A DNA stretch of 42,751 bases. Origin: Thermodesulfovibrionales bacterium. GTDB lineage: Bacteria > Nitrospirota > Thermodesulfovibrionia > Thermodesulfovibrionales > SM23-35. Shown piece after piece: positions 34,236-42,517 of this stretch. The first letter of the stretch is position 1, and each line of letters starts with the position of its first letter. The stretch lies in the NCBI GenBank assembly GCA_020062205.1, contig JAGUWT010000230.1:1-42751 (forward strand). Direction: 5' to 3'. Made by a program: the position numbers and the translations under genes. Below the pieces are notes generated by a model. The model saw nothing but the letters and a program-made list of their open reading frames with translations. It was not told the DNA's origin and did not search any database.

Positions 34236-35135
34236 ATGTATATCAGCGCTGTAATACCTACACGAAATCGTCCCGATGATTTAATACGCACAGTCAATTC
34301 CATCATTAGACAAAATCTCTTGCCTGATGAATTGTTGATAATTGATCAGAGTAGGGATGATATATCCAAAAATCTGGTAATGAATCTATTCGCCGAACAA
34401 GGGGATAGTATAAACTTAAAATATATTCTTGATGATTCGATACAAGGTCTCGTAGCCGCCAAAGAAGTTGCCGTATCCATAGGTTTGGGAGACATTATAA
34501 TGTTTTTGGAAGATGATGTAGTGCTTGAGGAGGATTATATAGATAATATGGCACAGGGATTTATTGATCATCCTGAAATGATGGGTTCATGCGGTGTTGT
34601 TACAGAAGTGCCGAATGTAAATAAATTTTATCAATCATTTTTTCATCTTTTCCACCGGGGCATTTTCTACGACAAGAGGGTAGGTGTTCATGGCAATTCA
34701 AAAAAATGGGAGCAACTTTTGATTCAAAGCAATTATTTGAGCGGCGGCCTTTCTGCATACAGACGTGAGGTATTTGAAAAGGTAAAATTTGATACGAAAA
34801 ATGACTTTTTTATGCTTGAAGATATTAATTTCTCGACCCGTGTTGTCAGGGAGTTTGGAGAAGACAGATTTTTTATAAATACCAGTGCTCGTCTGCAACA
34901 CAAAATGTCAGCAGTTAACCGTAGTAAATTTAAAGTGCGTTATGAACGAAAGTTGCGTGAATATATTTGTTTTTACAAACTAAACTGTGACCAGAAGATG
35001 TCTCTGACAAATCTCCTCTGGCTGCTTATCGGCCTCTTTATCGAGGCATGTTTCGAGTCTTTAAAATCGCTCAATTTTGGTCCTTTAAAAGGCTCCCTTG
35101 CCGGTCTTGTTAAAGGAATCAGGCAGAAGATCTAG
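34236..35135 (+). CDS. Family 2 glycosyltransferase
   Basis: A 299-residue GT-A-fold transferase: ISAVIPTRNRPDDLIRTVNSI at the start, FLEDDVVLEEDYI carrying the metal-binding acidic motif, and FFMLEDINFSTRVV with the likely catalytic ED. A short hydrophobic segment (LLWLLIGLFIEACF) near the end may bind the membrane. It would add a sugar to the lipid-linked repeat unit on the cytoplasmic face. GGGAG lies upstream of ATG 34236. The 3' end overlaps the SDR gene by 38 bases if that gene starts at 35098. The sugar donor cannot be predicted. Confidence 0.85.
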   Translation: MYISAVIPTRNRPDDLIRTVNSIIRQNLLPDELLIIDQSRDDISKNLVMNLFAEQGDSINLKYILDDSIQGLVAAKEVAVSIGLGDIIMFLEDDVVLEEDYIDNMAQGFIDHPEMMGSCGVVTEVPNVNKFYQSFFHLFHRGIFYDKRVGVHGNSKKWEQLLIQSNYLSGGLSAYRREVFEKVKFDTKNDFFMLEDINFSTRVVREFGEDRFFINTSARLQHKMSAVNRSKFKVRYERKLREYICFYKLNCDQKMSLTNLLWLLIGLFIEACFESLKSLNFGPLKGSLAGLVKGIRQKI

Positions 35136-36126
35136 CCTGTATAGCTTAGACAATTTGGAAAATAAAGCAATTTTTGTTACTGGTGCTACTGGTTTTATAG
35201 GGAGACAATTGGTTGCCGATCTCCTAAAAGAAAATGTATCGGTCTATGCTCTTATTCGTGAAAATAGCAATAGATCGAATATGGATAAAAGAATACATTT
35301 TATTAAAGGCGATATTACTGAGAATATCGTTTTACCCAGCGGAATTAAAACTATATATCATTGTGCAGGGATAATATCGAGAAGGGATCAAATGGAAAAT
35401 GTTAATGTCCATGGTTCACAAAATATAGTTGATGCTGCATTAAAACAAAACTGCCGGTTAATTCATCTTTCGAGTGCTGGAGTTGTGGGACGAACCAGGG
35501 AAAACTATATCGATGAAAATACAGAATGCAATCCGCAGAACCTTTACGAGCAAACCAAGCTTGAAGCTGAAAAAATTGTAAAAAAAGGCATTGCTATGGG
35601 ATTGAAAGCTCAAATACTGAGACCCACTATTGTTTTTGGGACTGGAAGAGAGCCTGCTAATGATAGTTTTCTTCAACTTATTATTGCTATGAAGTCCGGC
35701 CGTTACAAAAATATTGGCGCTGGTAGCAGCGTATATAATATAGTCCATGTTAATGAAGTCGTTCATGCCATGCGCGCACTGGATAGTGACGATATCTCAA
35801 ATGGTGGGATATATTTTATTAATACTCCGATAACTTTTAAAGAGATGTACAGAATTGTTCAGGAAGAAACAAAGGGTAAAGTTAATAAACCATCCAGTAT
35901 CCCTTATTCAATAGCCTTCGGTGCTGCTGCAATTCTTTCTGCAATTTCGCTCATAGCCGGTAAAAAAATGCCCTTAACTCTCTCACGATTGAAGGCACTG
36001 ACGAATAAAAAAGTCTTCTCACAGAATTGCCTCATAGATATGACTTCCTACCGTCCTCTTGTAACAGTGGAAGATTATATTAGGCAAGCCTGCAGGGAGT
36101 ATGCTGAAAAAGGTCTGTTAAACTAA
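35098..36126 (+). CDS. NAD-dependent epimerase/dehydratase (extended SDR)
   Basis: Up to 342 residues; the SDR fold starts at about residue 23 with AIFVTGATGFIGRQLV, has HLSSAGVVG and Y150-x3-K154 in LYEQTKLEAEKIV. It is of the type that reduces UDP-4-keto sugars, for example in QuiNAc or fucosamine synthesis, and a UDP-sugar 4-keto reductase paired with a PglC-like transferase is a common arrangement. The start is uncertain: TTG 35098 lies inside the GT2 gene, and TTG 35155, just before the fold, lacks a ribosome site. The next gene starts three bases after its stop. Confidence 0.82.
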   Translation: MPVLLKESGRRSSLYSLDNLENKAIFVTGATGFIGRQLVADLLKENVSVYALIRENSNRSNMDKRIHFIKGDITENIVLPSGIKTIYHCAGIISRRDQMENVNVHGSQNIVDAALKQNCRLIHLSSAGVVGRTRENYIDENTECNPQNLYEQTKLEAEKIVKKGIAMGLKAQILRPTIVFGTGREPANDSFLQLIIAMKSGRYKNIGAGSSVYNIVHVNEVVHAMRALDSDDISNGGIYFINTPITFKEMYRIVQEETKGKVNKPSSIPYSIAFGAAAILSAISLIAGKKMPLTLSRLKALTNKKVFSQNCLIDMTSYRPLVTVEDYIRQACREYAEKGLLN

Positions 36127-36129
36127 ATT

Positions 36130-36795
36130 ATGAAGCTTAACAAAAGTCGTCTACTCATTGTCATCTCTATCATTGTTTTAACGACCAGCATCTTGCTTTT
36201 TAGTGTCAGATTGGCAGGATACTGGCTTCTAAACAGTGACAACCCACAAGAGGCAGACGCAATTGTCGTGCTCGCCGGAAACCCCACCAGAGCCTTTTAT
36301 GCTGCAGACCTCTATGTAAAAGGGTATGCCCCGAAAATATACATCAGTAAACCCATCCGTTTACATCATGAGCGATTGTTGGATGAACTCGGGGTGATTT
36401 CACCTTATGCAGAGGATATCTACAGACAGGTGCTTTTGAAAAAGGGTGTTCCTGATTCACATATTCAGGTGTTCGGAAAATCATCAATAAGCACTGTTGA
36501 AGAGGCAGAGGCTATTAAGGAACTCTTTAAAGGTTCTAATAAACGCCTTTTAGTCATTACTTCTCCTTACCATACAAGAAGGACAAAGATGATCATCAGA
36601 GATGTATTAGGGGGATACGATGTTAAAGTTGTAGCGACACCTTATGAACCATTTCCCAAAAAATGGTGGACAGATCAGGACTCAGCAAGAAATGTAATTC
36701 TTGAGGCATTTAAAATTCTATTTTATAAGTTAGGTGGCACTTTCATTCCGGGACGGATTGAAATTATGGGTTTATGGCTGCAACGGAAAAGCTGA
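36130..36795 (+). CDS. SanA/YdcF/ElyC-like DUF218 membrane protein
   Basis: A 221-residue protein with an N-terminal membrane anchor (residues about 8-28) and a DUF218 domain: ADAIVVLAGNPTRAFYAADLY, then SSISTVEEAEAIKELF, and LLVITSPYHTRRTKMI. Family members act in envelope and lipid-carrier metabolism and appear in glycan clusters, but no reaction is firmly established. Its orientation suggests the DUF218 domain is periplasmic. It overlaps the following GT4 gene by 22 bases, so the two are probably co-translated. Confidence 0.85.
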   Translation: MKLNKSRLLIVISIIVLTTSILLFSVRLAGYWLLNSDNPQEADAIVVLAGNPTRAFYAADLYVKGYAPKIYISKPIRLHHERLLDELGVISPYAEDIYRQVLLKKGVPDSHIQVFGKSSISTVEEAEAIKELFKGSNKRLLVITSPYHTRRTKMIIRDVLGGYDVKVVATPYEPFPKKWWTDQDSARNVILEAFKILFYKLGGTFIPGRIEIMGLWLQRKS

Positions 36796-37916
36796 AAATC
36801 TGCATTATCGTATCCAGCGAGATGACGGTCATGGTGTTCCTGCTCGACCAGATTGCGGCATTGAGCCGCCGATATGAAGTTACTGTAGTTGCCAACACAA
36901 GGAACAGGGATTTTCTGAATGCCATGGGAATAAAAGCGAACGTCTTTCCTGTCTGCATCGAAAGGAGGATAGCCCCGATCAGCGATATTAAGGCGCTGTT
37001 CTCCTTGCTTTATCTGTTTAAAAGGGAAAATTTTGCCATTATCCACTCCGTTACCCCAAAGGCCGGACTGCTGTCCATGACGGCAGGCTTTTTGGCTGGT
37101 GTCCCCAGTCGGGTTCATACATTTACAGGCCAGGTTTGGGTCACCAGTTCCGGAATGAAGAGGTGGTTCCTCAAAAGAATGGACAAGGTGCTGGCCGCCC
37201 TTGCCACAAATATCCTTGTCGACAGCTACTCGCAGAGGGAATTTCTGGTCGAGCATGGAATTGTTTCGAATGAGAAGTCCCGCGTTCTGGGGAAAGGCTC
37301 AATCAGCGGTGTCGATACAGATCGCTTCCGCCCCGACCCCCGTGCAAGATTGAAGACCCGGGGAAGGCTCGGCATCAGGGATGACGATATCGTCCTTCTA
37401 TATCTTGGCAGACTGAACAGGGACAAGGGGGTTCTGGATCTAGCCAAGGCATTCTCCGTCGTATGCGCCGCCCATCACGGTAATCTTCATCTCCTTGTTG
37501 TCGGCCCCGACGAGGAAAACATACGAGACAGCATTATTACACCGTATCCAAACAGGGTGCACTTTATTGAATACACTCATGAAGCAGAAAGATACATAGC
37601 CAGTGCCGACATATTCTGCCTACCTAGCTATCGAGAAGGATTCGGAAGCGTCATCATCGAGGCGGCATCGGCCGGGATCCCATCCGTTGGGTCGAGAATT
37701 TATGGGATTACCGATGCGATAGAAGAGGGTGTAACAGGGCTTCTGCATGACGCGGGCGATGTAAATCAGCTGGCAGTGAGATTGAGACAGCTTGTTGATG
37801 ACCCGGGGCTGAGGAGAAAAATGGGAGAAAATGCGCGCCTCTGGGCACAGCGTAATTTCTCAAAGGACATGCTGACCTCTGCCATGCTTGATTACTACAC
37901 GGAGATTTTGGGATAA
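36774..37916 (+). CDS. Family 4 (GT-B) glycosyltransferase
   Basis: A 380-residue retaining glycosyltransferase. It has HSVTPKAGLLSMTAGFLAGV in the acceptor domain, LLYLGRLNRDKGVLDLAKAF at the donor-domain start, and the EX7E motif at E288 and E296 in REGFGSVIIEAASAG. Resembles WcaL/PglA-like enzymes that add the second sugar after a PglC-type transferase, and a PglC-type gene follows six bases later. GC is around 48-50% here, above the preceding genes. It overlaps the DUF218 gene by 22 bases. The donor sugar is unknown. Confidence 0.88.
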   Translation: MAATEKLKICIIVSSEMTVMVFLLDQIAALSRRYEVTVVANTRNRDFLNAMGIKANVFPVCIERRIAPISDIKALFSLLYLFKRENFAIIHSVTPKAGLLSMTAGFLAGVPSRVHTFTGQVWVTSSGMKRWFLKRMDKVLAALATNILVDSYSQREFLVEHGIVSNEKSRVLGKGSISGVDTDRFRPDPRARLKTRGRLGIRDDDIVLLYLGRLNRDKGVLDLAKAFSVVCAAHHGNLHLLVVGPDEENIRDSIITPYPNRVHFIEYTHEAERYIASADIFCLPSYREGFGSVIIEAASAGIPSVGSRIYGITDAIEEGVTGLLHDAGDVNQLAVRLRQLVDDPGLRRKMGENARLWAQRNFSKDMLTSAMLDYYTEILG

Positions 37917-37922
37917 TTTCCC

Positions 37923-38516
37923 ATGCTCAAGCGGTTGTTTGATTTTATGGTATCGCTCATTTTGCTTATTATATTGTCTCCGCTTATTGTCACGGTGACG
38001 ATAATGGTACGACTTATAATGGGCAGTCCTGTACTTTTCAGACAACAGAGACCTGGTTTGCATGCTAAGCCCTTTTTTTTGTATAAGTTTCGCACAATGA
38101 CTAATCGCCGTGATGTCGGGGGGCGGCTGTTGCCGGATGAGATGCGCCTGACGAAGTTCGGGAGTTTTCTCAGGAGATACAGTCTGGACGAGCTGCCCCA
38201 GCTCATCAACGTGCTCAGGGGCGATCTAAGCCTGGTAGGGCCGAGGCCGCTACTGATGGAGTATCTTCCGCTTTACAGCCCCGAGCAGGCCCGCCGTCAC
38301 GAAGTAAAACCCGGCATTACCGGATGGGCCCAGGTCAATGGTCGCAACGCCATTAGCTGGGAAGAAAAGTTTAGGTATGACATCTGGTATGTGGATAACT
38401 GCTCATTTTTGCTGGATTTAAAAATGCTCCTGATAACAGTAATCAATATTCTTAGAAGTGAAGGAATTAGCCAGGAAGGGCAGATTACTGCCGAAAAATT
38501 CAAAGGGAACAGATAA
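37923..38516 (+). CDS. PglC-type phosphoglycosyl transferase
   Basis: A 197-residue monotopic phosphoglycosyl transferase. The N-terminal re-entrant membrane segment is at about 8-32, followed by LYKFRTM, the catalytic pair D89-E90 in LDELPQLINVLRGDLSLVGPRP, and PGITGWAQVNGRN. It transfers a phospho-sugar from a UDP-sugar to undecaprenyl phosphate, starting the repeat unit. The length is that of the short PglC kind without the N-terminal domain of WcaJ. An acyltransferase and an aminotransferase follow, as in pgl clusters that build diNAc-bacillosamine. It is the only complete initiating transferase in the window. Confidence 0.92.
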   Translation: MLKRLFDFMVSLILLIILSPLIVTVTIMVRLIMGSPVLFRQQRPGLHAKPFFLYKFRTMTNRRDVGGRLLPDEMRLTKFGSFLRRYSLDELPQLINVLRGDLSLVGPRPLLMEYLPLYSPEQARRHEVKPGITGWAQVNGRNAISWEEKFRYDIWYVDNCSFLLDLKMLLITVINILRSEGISQEGQITAEKFKGNR

Positions 38517-38521
38517 AATTT

Positions 38522-38935
38522 ATGAATGATAGATTTAAAGGCTGGAAGTACCTGGAGATAAAAGAGGGAAAATTAACCAAATACAATTGGTTAGTCCAAC
38601 ATAAAGATAAGCTCCTATTGGGATATAAAACTGATATAGGCGCATTTACTTATATTAATGCAAAAAATGGGGTAGTTATAGAAGACTTTGTCCAGATAGG
38701 TTCTCATTGCTCGATATATTCTATTTCTACAATTGATGAAAAGGAAGGGAGGGTAGTCTTAAAGAAAAATTGTAAAATAGGCAGCCACAGCATTATAATG
38801 CCTGGAATAACGATAGGAGAGAATTCGATTATTGGTGCCTTTAGTTTTGTAAATAAGGATATACCTGATAATGTTACTGCCTTTGGAATACCTATAAAGA
38901 TTATTAAAAGGCGTGTAAAGAAAAAAATCCCCTAA
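38522..38935 (+). CDS. Hexapeptide-repeat acyltransferase
   Basis: A 137-residue left-handed beta-helix acyltransferase with repeats VVIEDFVQIGSHCSI, CKIGSHSIIMPGITIGENSIIG and the usual tail TAFGIPIKIIKRR. It probably uses acetyl-CoA to acylate a sugar amine or hydroxyl. The aminotransferase starting five bases later suggests the pair makes an N-acylated 4-amino sugar. The protein is shorter than PglD (about 200 residues) and lacks the PglD N-terminal Rossmann domain. Composition is AT-rich, unlike the preceding PglC-type gene. Confidence 0.82.
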   Translation: MNDRFKGWKYLEIKEGKLTKYNWLVQHKDKLLLGYKTDIGAFTYINAKNGVVIEDFVQIGSHCSIYSISTIDEKEGRVVLKKNCKIGSHSIIMPGITIGENSIIGAFSFVNKDIPDNVTAFGIPIKIIKRRVKKKIP

Positions 38936-38940
38936 ATCCT

Positions 38941-40146
38941 ATGTTGCCAAAAGTTAATGAATTTAGAACGGAAAATTTTAAATCATTTGCCCCATGGCCT
39001 TCTTTCGCACATGATGAAATTAAAGCTGTTGTTAGCGTCCTTAGATCAGGCAAGGTTAATTACTGGACTGGTGAGGAAGGGCGTCTTTTCGAAAAGGAGT
39101 TTGCCAATTTTGTCAGTTGTGAATATGCTGTCGCTGTGGCCAATGGAACAGTTGCCCTAGAACTGGCTCTTTTTGCTCTTGGAATTGGACCTGGCGATGA
39201 AGTTATTGTAACAAGCCGCACCTTTATAGCATCAGCAAGTTGTATTGTTATGCGCGGGGCAAAGCCTGTTATGGCTGATGCTGACCCTGTCAGTCAGAAT
39301 ATAACTGTTGAGACAGTCAAGGCTGTTCTAAGTCCAAAAACCAAGGCAATAATAGCAGTGCATATAGGAGGTTGGCCATGCGATATGGACACTATAATGG
39401 AATTCGCAAAAAAACATAATTTGAAGGTTATTGAAGACTGCGCCCAGGCCCACGGGGCAACCTACGAAGGACGGCCTGTTGGTTCTTTGGGCGATGTGGC
39501 AGCTTTCTCCTTTTGTCAGGATAAAATTATGACGACGGGTGGAGAGGGAGGGATGTTAACAACCAATAATAAAAAGATATGGGAGAAGGCATGGTCTTTC
39601 AAAGACCACGGTAAGAATTATAACACTGTTTATAATAATAAACATGAGCCGGGTTTCCGCTGGCTTCACGAATCTTTTGGAACCAACTATCGTCTGACAG
39701 AAATGCAGTCGGCTATAGGCAGAGTCCAACTGAAAAAGGTTCCGGGCTGGATAAAGCTGCGTCAGCAGAATGCAGCCATATTGACGGATTGTTTTAAACG
39801 GATTCCCTCGCTGCGAGTAACAGTGCCGCCATCACATATAGGACACGCTTACTATAAGTATTATACTTTTGTTCAGATGGAGAAATTAAAGGCGGGATGG
39901 ACTCGTGATAGAATAATGAATGCTATAAATGCTGAAGGTATTCCCTGCTTCAGCGGGAGCTGCAGCGAGATATACCTTGAAAAGGCATTTGAATTAAAGG
40001 GGCTGCGTCCTAAAAAACGCCTGCAAACAGCAAAAGAACTTGGAGAGACAAGCCTGATGTTTTTTGTTCATCCCACATTGAGCAAGAAGGATATGAAAAA
40101 TACCTGCAGGGCAGTGGAGAAGGTATTGCGGGCGGCGATGCGATAG
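38941..40146 (+). CDS. DegT/DnrJ/EryC1 sugar aminotransferase
   Basis: A 401-residue PLP enzyme with VANGTVALELALFALGIGPGDEV, the aspartate region KVIEDCAQAHGA and the PLP lysine K195 in FCQDKIMTTGGEGG. It aminates a 4-keto (or 3-keto) nucleotide sugar, PglE- or WbpE-like. It follows the acyltransferase by five bases. The 4,6-dehydratase that would supply its substrate is not in this part of the cluster; the PseB-like enzyme at 148 makes the other stereoisomer. It is the third aminotransferase of this family in the window, counting the two fusions. Downstream DNA is decayed. Confidence 0.9.
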   Translation: MLPKVNEFRTENFKSFAPWPSFAHDEIKAVVSVLRSGKVNYWTGEEGRLFEKEFANFVSCEYAVAVANGTVALELALFALGIGPGDEVIVTSRTFIASASCIVMRGAKPVMADADPVSQNITVETVKAVLSPKTKAIIAVHIGGWPCDMDTIMEFAKKHNLKVIEDCAQAHGATYEGRPVGSLGDVAAFSFCQDKIMTTGGEGGMLTTNNKKIWEKAWSFKDHGKNYNTVYNNKHEPGFRWLHESFGTNYRLTEMQSAIGRVQLKKVPGWIKLRQQNAAILTDCFKRIPSLRVTVPPSHIGHAYYKYYTFVQMEKLKAGWTRDRIMNAINAEGIPCFSGSCSEIYLEKAFELKGLRPKKRLQTAKELGETSLMFFVHPTLSKKDMKNTCRAVEKVLRAAMR

Positions 40147-40342
40147 TCGCCCGCGCGAATGGGAGTAGCGGGTTGGCTGTGGCGTATTTGGTTGATAATG
40201 TGCAAAACATTGGAAACTTCGCTGGTCTGCGATGCGGTGATGGGGGCGATGATAATATCGGATGACGCACCAAGAGGAACTTCGGCGGTGTGTGGAAGTT
40301 AAATGATTAGCTTAGGGTAGGGTCAGCCTTATTTAGAAAAGG
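40147..40342 (+). other. Non-coding junction with no recognised gene
   Basis: This interval of 196 bases is GC-richer than its right-hand neighbour. The frame starting at about 40125 stays open to a TGA near 40262, giving a stretch with VARANGSSGLAVAYLVDN, but I recognise no family and see no start. It borders the truncated WecA-like gene and may be a recombination scar. Confidence 0.4.
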
Positions 40343-40732
40343 ATGGATGTCCTTGGTTTTGTCTTTGCTACTTTTGTAGTAAAATTGTCAGTTAATATCG
40401 GCATATTTCTTTGCCTTGTTATGTTTCTCTGCACATTTTATGCAGATGCAATAGTCACTATCTTTTACAGATGGAGAAGGGGAGAAAATCTAATAAAGGC
40501 ACACAGGAGTCACCTATATCAATATATGAGTAATGATCTGGGAATGCCCCATTGGATAGTATCGCTGTTGTATGCTTTAAGCCAGTTCGTCTTTGGCTTT
40601 CTGGCGTTATTAGCATACAGGAAAGGATTAGTATGGCAATTTATGGTCTTTTTAGGATTCGGAATCATGTTTCTGTTCACCTATAAGGTTGTTAAAAATA
40701 TAAAACCGAAATATCTGCTGGATAAAAAATGA
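40343..40732 (+). pseudogene. Truncated WecA/WbpL-type GT4 phosphotransferase (C-terminal part)
   Basis: Its 129 residues match only the C-terminal third of MraY/WecA-like polyprenyl-phosphate sugar-1-phosphate transferases (usual length about 320-350). The start VLGFVFATF corresponds to the part right after the conserved GDVGS motif, and FYADAIVTIFYR, then AHRSHLYQ, is the family's periplasm-side signature. The catalytic N-terminal part, including the DDxxD-type acidic motifs, is missing, so it cannot be active alone. Four hydrophobic segments remain. It overlaps the next truncated transferase by four bases, preserving an older operon order. It could still be expressed as a fragment. Confidence 0.8.
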
Positions 40733-41052
40733 AGCGTTTATTTGATATAGTATTTTCACTGATTGGGCTGTTATTACTTCTGCCTTTATTTGCAGTGGTG
40801 CCATTCTTTATAAAGGTAGGAAGTAGAGGTCCTGTATTTTTTGCCCAGAAAAGGATTGGGAGGAATTTAAAGCCATTTAACCTTTACAAATTCATGACAA
40901 TGGTCCACGATGCAACTAAGAAGGGGCTTTCTATTACTACCGGTGCTGACTCACGAGTTACAAGGATTGGCAGGTTTTTACGAAAGACAAAGGTAGACGA
41001 GCTCCCACAGCTCTGGAATGTCCTTAAAGTGAAATTTATCTCAAATGCATAA
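40729..41052 (+). pseudogene. Truncated PglC-type phosphoglycosyl transferase
   Basis: A 107-residue fragment aligned with PglC-type transferases: membrane segment at 9-32, SRGPVFFAQKRIGRN, and DELPQLWNVLK, after which homology stops at about 41028 and a TAA follows. The GDMSLVGPRPE-like region, the substrate-binding half, is absent. The normally conserved LYKFRTM reads LYKFMTM. About two thirds of the first 78 residues match the intact-looking gene that starts at 42518, so this is probably an older decayed copy. Confidence 0.82.
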
Positions 41053-41168
41053 CTTTTGTCCCTCCCATTGCAAGGTTAATAGCTCCATATTCATGGCATG
41101 TCTACTATATACTTGAGAAACTGAAGGTTTTTAATACGCATTATATTGGGGTGATTAAGAAGAACTAA
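41052..41168 (+). pseudogene. C-terminal remnant of a methyltransferase-like gene
   Basis: The frame from 41052 to TAA 41166-41168 has no start and reads TFVPPIARLIAPYSWHVYY, then ILEKLKVFNTHYIGVIKKN. That ending resembles the tail of SAM methyltransferases often found next to sugar transferases in glycan clusters. It lies directly after the point where the PglC-type homology stops, so a deletion probably joined the two fragments. Confidence 0.5.
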
Positions 41169-41281
41169 TAATATAGTAAATATTTTTAATGAAACAGTTC
41201 TAATATTTATTCATAAAATGTATCATCGGCAAAACCCCCGCAACGTATAAGATGGAGGAATAAGCAAGGGCAAGACCATTA

Positions 41282-41311
41282 TTGATTTTTTAGTCTTACT
41301 GGTGCTAAAAT
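41282..41311 (+). promoter_or_regulatory. Possible sigma70-type promoter for the toxin-antitoxin pair
   Basis: TTGATT at 41282-41287 and TAAAAT at 41306-41311 are separated by 18 bases, and the antitoxin ATG follows 24 bases after the -10 element. The surrounding DNA is AT-rich, so chance matches are likely and confidence is low. It is the best candidate in the 167-base gap 41169-41335, which otherwise shows no gene. Confidence 0.3.
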
Positions 41312-41335
41312 TCTTTAAATTGTAAAAGTAGAATT

Positions 41336-41620
41336 ATGGGAAAAATCCTTGTAAAAGAAACCATCACGAAAGAAAGAGAAATAGAAATTACAGTAGATAC
41401 ACTACTTGCTCTCATTGATGACCTTGCTTTGAAAGAGAAGACGGAATTGTTCAAAAAACTCTCTTCCGCTTTGAAAGGCAAGAAACCCTTAGAACTTATG
41501 CCATTTAAAAAAGACAGGATTGAAAATATCATCTCTGATTTTGCAGATACGAATCTGTATGAGGAAAATTTTCTTAGGGATTTAGAAGAAGGCTTGAAAA
41601 GATCTTCTATATATAAGTAA
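41336..41620 (+). CDS. Putative antitoxin of a type II toxin-antitoxin pair
   Basis: A 94-residue, charged, mostly helical protein with no clear family motif. It has VKETITKEREIEITVDTLL near the start and ISDFADTNLYEENFLRDLEEG near the end. It is called an antitoxin because it lies five bases upstream of a RelE/ParE-like gene in the usual antitoxin-toxin order. The N-terminus might bind DNA as a short beta or ribbon element and the acidic C-terminus might neutralise the basic toxin; both points are inference. The start ATG 41336 has a poor ribosome site. Confidence 0.6.
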   Translation: MGKILVKETITKEREIEITVDTLLALIDDLALKEKTELFKKLSSALKGKKPLELMPFKKDRIENIISDFADTNLYEENFLRDLEEGLKRSSIYK

Positions 41621-41625
41621 CATTC

Positions 41626-41883
41626 ATGCCCCGGATATTGAACCTAAGGGATGATCTTGAAGAGTACATAAGAAAACAGGGACTTACAGAAAAATGGCAA
41701 CAAGTTAAACACCTATTTGAAAATGATCCATCACATCCTTCCTTGCATACTGAACTTCTTGAACCTAAACAACGTCTGATTTATTCTTTTAGAATTGATA
41801 AAAAGTATAGAGCCATATTTATCGTAAAAGGGAAAGACCTGATTGAAATAATCTCTATCACTAAGCATTATCGTAAACAATAA
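41626..41883 (+). CDS. RelE/ParE-like toxin
   Basis: An 85-residue small basic protein of the RelE/ParE fold: LRDDLEEYIRKQGL, then WQQVKHLFENDPSHPSLHTELL, LIYSFRIDKKYRAIFIVKGKDLIEIISITKHYRKQ (in order, residues 49-85). The pattern of a helical hairpin followed by beta strands ending in an I-x-x-I-x-x-H segment is typical. Members cleave ribosome-bound mRNA or inhibit gyrase; I cannot tell which from sequence. It follows the putative antitoxin by five bases. TA pairs like this are common at decayed or recombining cluster ends. Confidence 0.72.
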   Translation: MPRILNLRDDLEEYIRKQGLTEKWQQVKHLFENDPSHPSLHTELLEPKQRLIYSFRIDKKYRAIFIVKGKDLIEIISITKHYRKQ

Positions 41884-42218
41884 GACAATTCCCAAGTTAT
41901 AGGGATATGGTCGGATTCCACAATTTACATTCCCTGTGTCAATTTAATACATCCAGCATAAAATCCTTGGGATGGTAGCCAATACCTGGTATTACCTGCC
42001 ATGGAGCAAGAAGGAAATGTTGTACAGTCTGATTTAAGTTTCTGTCGAAAATTTCTAACTTTAATGGGACTTGTACTCCCTTAACAAGATTAATAATCCC
42101 TTATTCATATCTGGCATGTTATTTGCGTCTGAAAAATTATTTGTATTGATACATAATTCATACTTGTTTGTGCTCATAAAGCATACTTTTGTGCAAGGCA
42201 GTTTTGAAGGCTTTAATA
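41884..42218 (+). other. Non-coding stretch with gene debris
   Basis: No intact gene is visible in these 335 bases. The first 180 show nothing that I recognise. Around 42066-42150 there is a segment resembling the methyltransferase tail at 41052-41168. An open frame at 42071-42256 has no plausible start or family match and is not called. Confidence 0.5.
42066..42150 (+). pseudogene. Second, more decayed copy of the methyltransferase-like tail
   Basis: One frame reads TPLTRLIIPYSYLACYL, compared with VPPIARLIAPYSWHVYY in the fragment at 41052-41168. At DNA level 42083-42108 and the segment around 41070-41095 match at about 20 of 26 bases by eye (CAAG-TTAATA-CC-TATTCAT). The frame soon hits a stop, so this copy is dead. 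The similarity is short, and coincidence cannot be excluded. Confidence 0.35.
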
Positions 42219-42471
42219 ATGGGAATCCCTTTCCACTATGCTATTCAGCCCTGTGATATGAATGAGATAATGGAGATTGCCAAGGGGAATAGAATCTTTT
42301 GATGAAGCCGAAAAGCGAAAGACACTTATTGATGAAAAATTTCCCTGTGCTTCAATTGAGGATATAATTGAGAGCAAGAAGGCTGCTAAGAGACAAAGAG
42401 ATATGGAAGAACTACCACGCCTTGAAGCGTTTAGGGATGAATTAAGGAGAAAGCAAAGGGGACAAAGATGA
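42219..42471 (+). pseudogene. C-terminal remnant of a nucleotidyltransferase
   Basis: From about 42277 the frame reads ESFDEAEKRKTLIDEKFPCA followed by SIEDIIESKKAAKRQRDMEE, matching the end of small nucleotidyltransferases (pattern FDEA...V..ISLEDLI..KRAAGRPKDLxDIE). The upstream piece HYAIQPCDMNEIMEIAKG in another frame (from 42219) may join it through a one-base shift near 42285. The catalytic N-terminal GSxxxxDxD region is not present. It has no credible start or ribosome site. Confidence 0.5.
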
Positions 42472-42517
42472 TAATAAAATACTATACTAAGACTTTATAA
42501 GAGGGTAACCCAGGCAG

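Noticed and set aside
42071..42256. 61-codon forward open frame in the decayed region
   Set aside because: It has no ribosome site and overlaps stretches that better match remnants in other frames.
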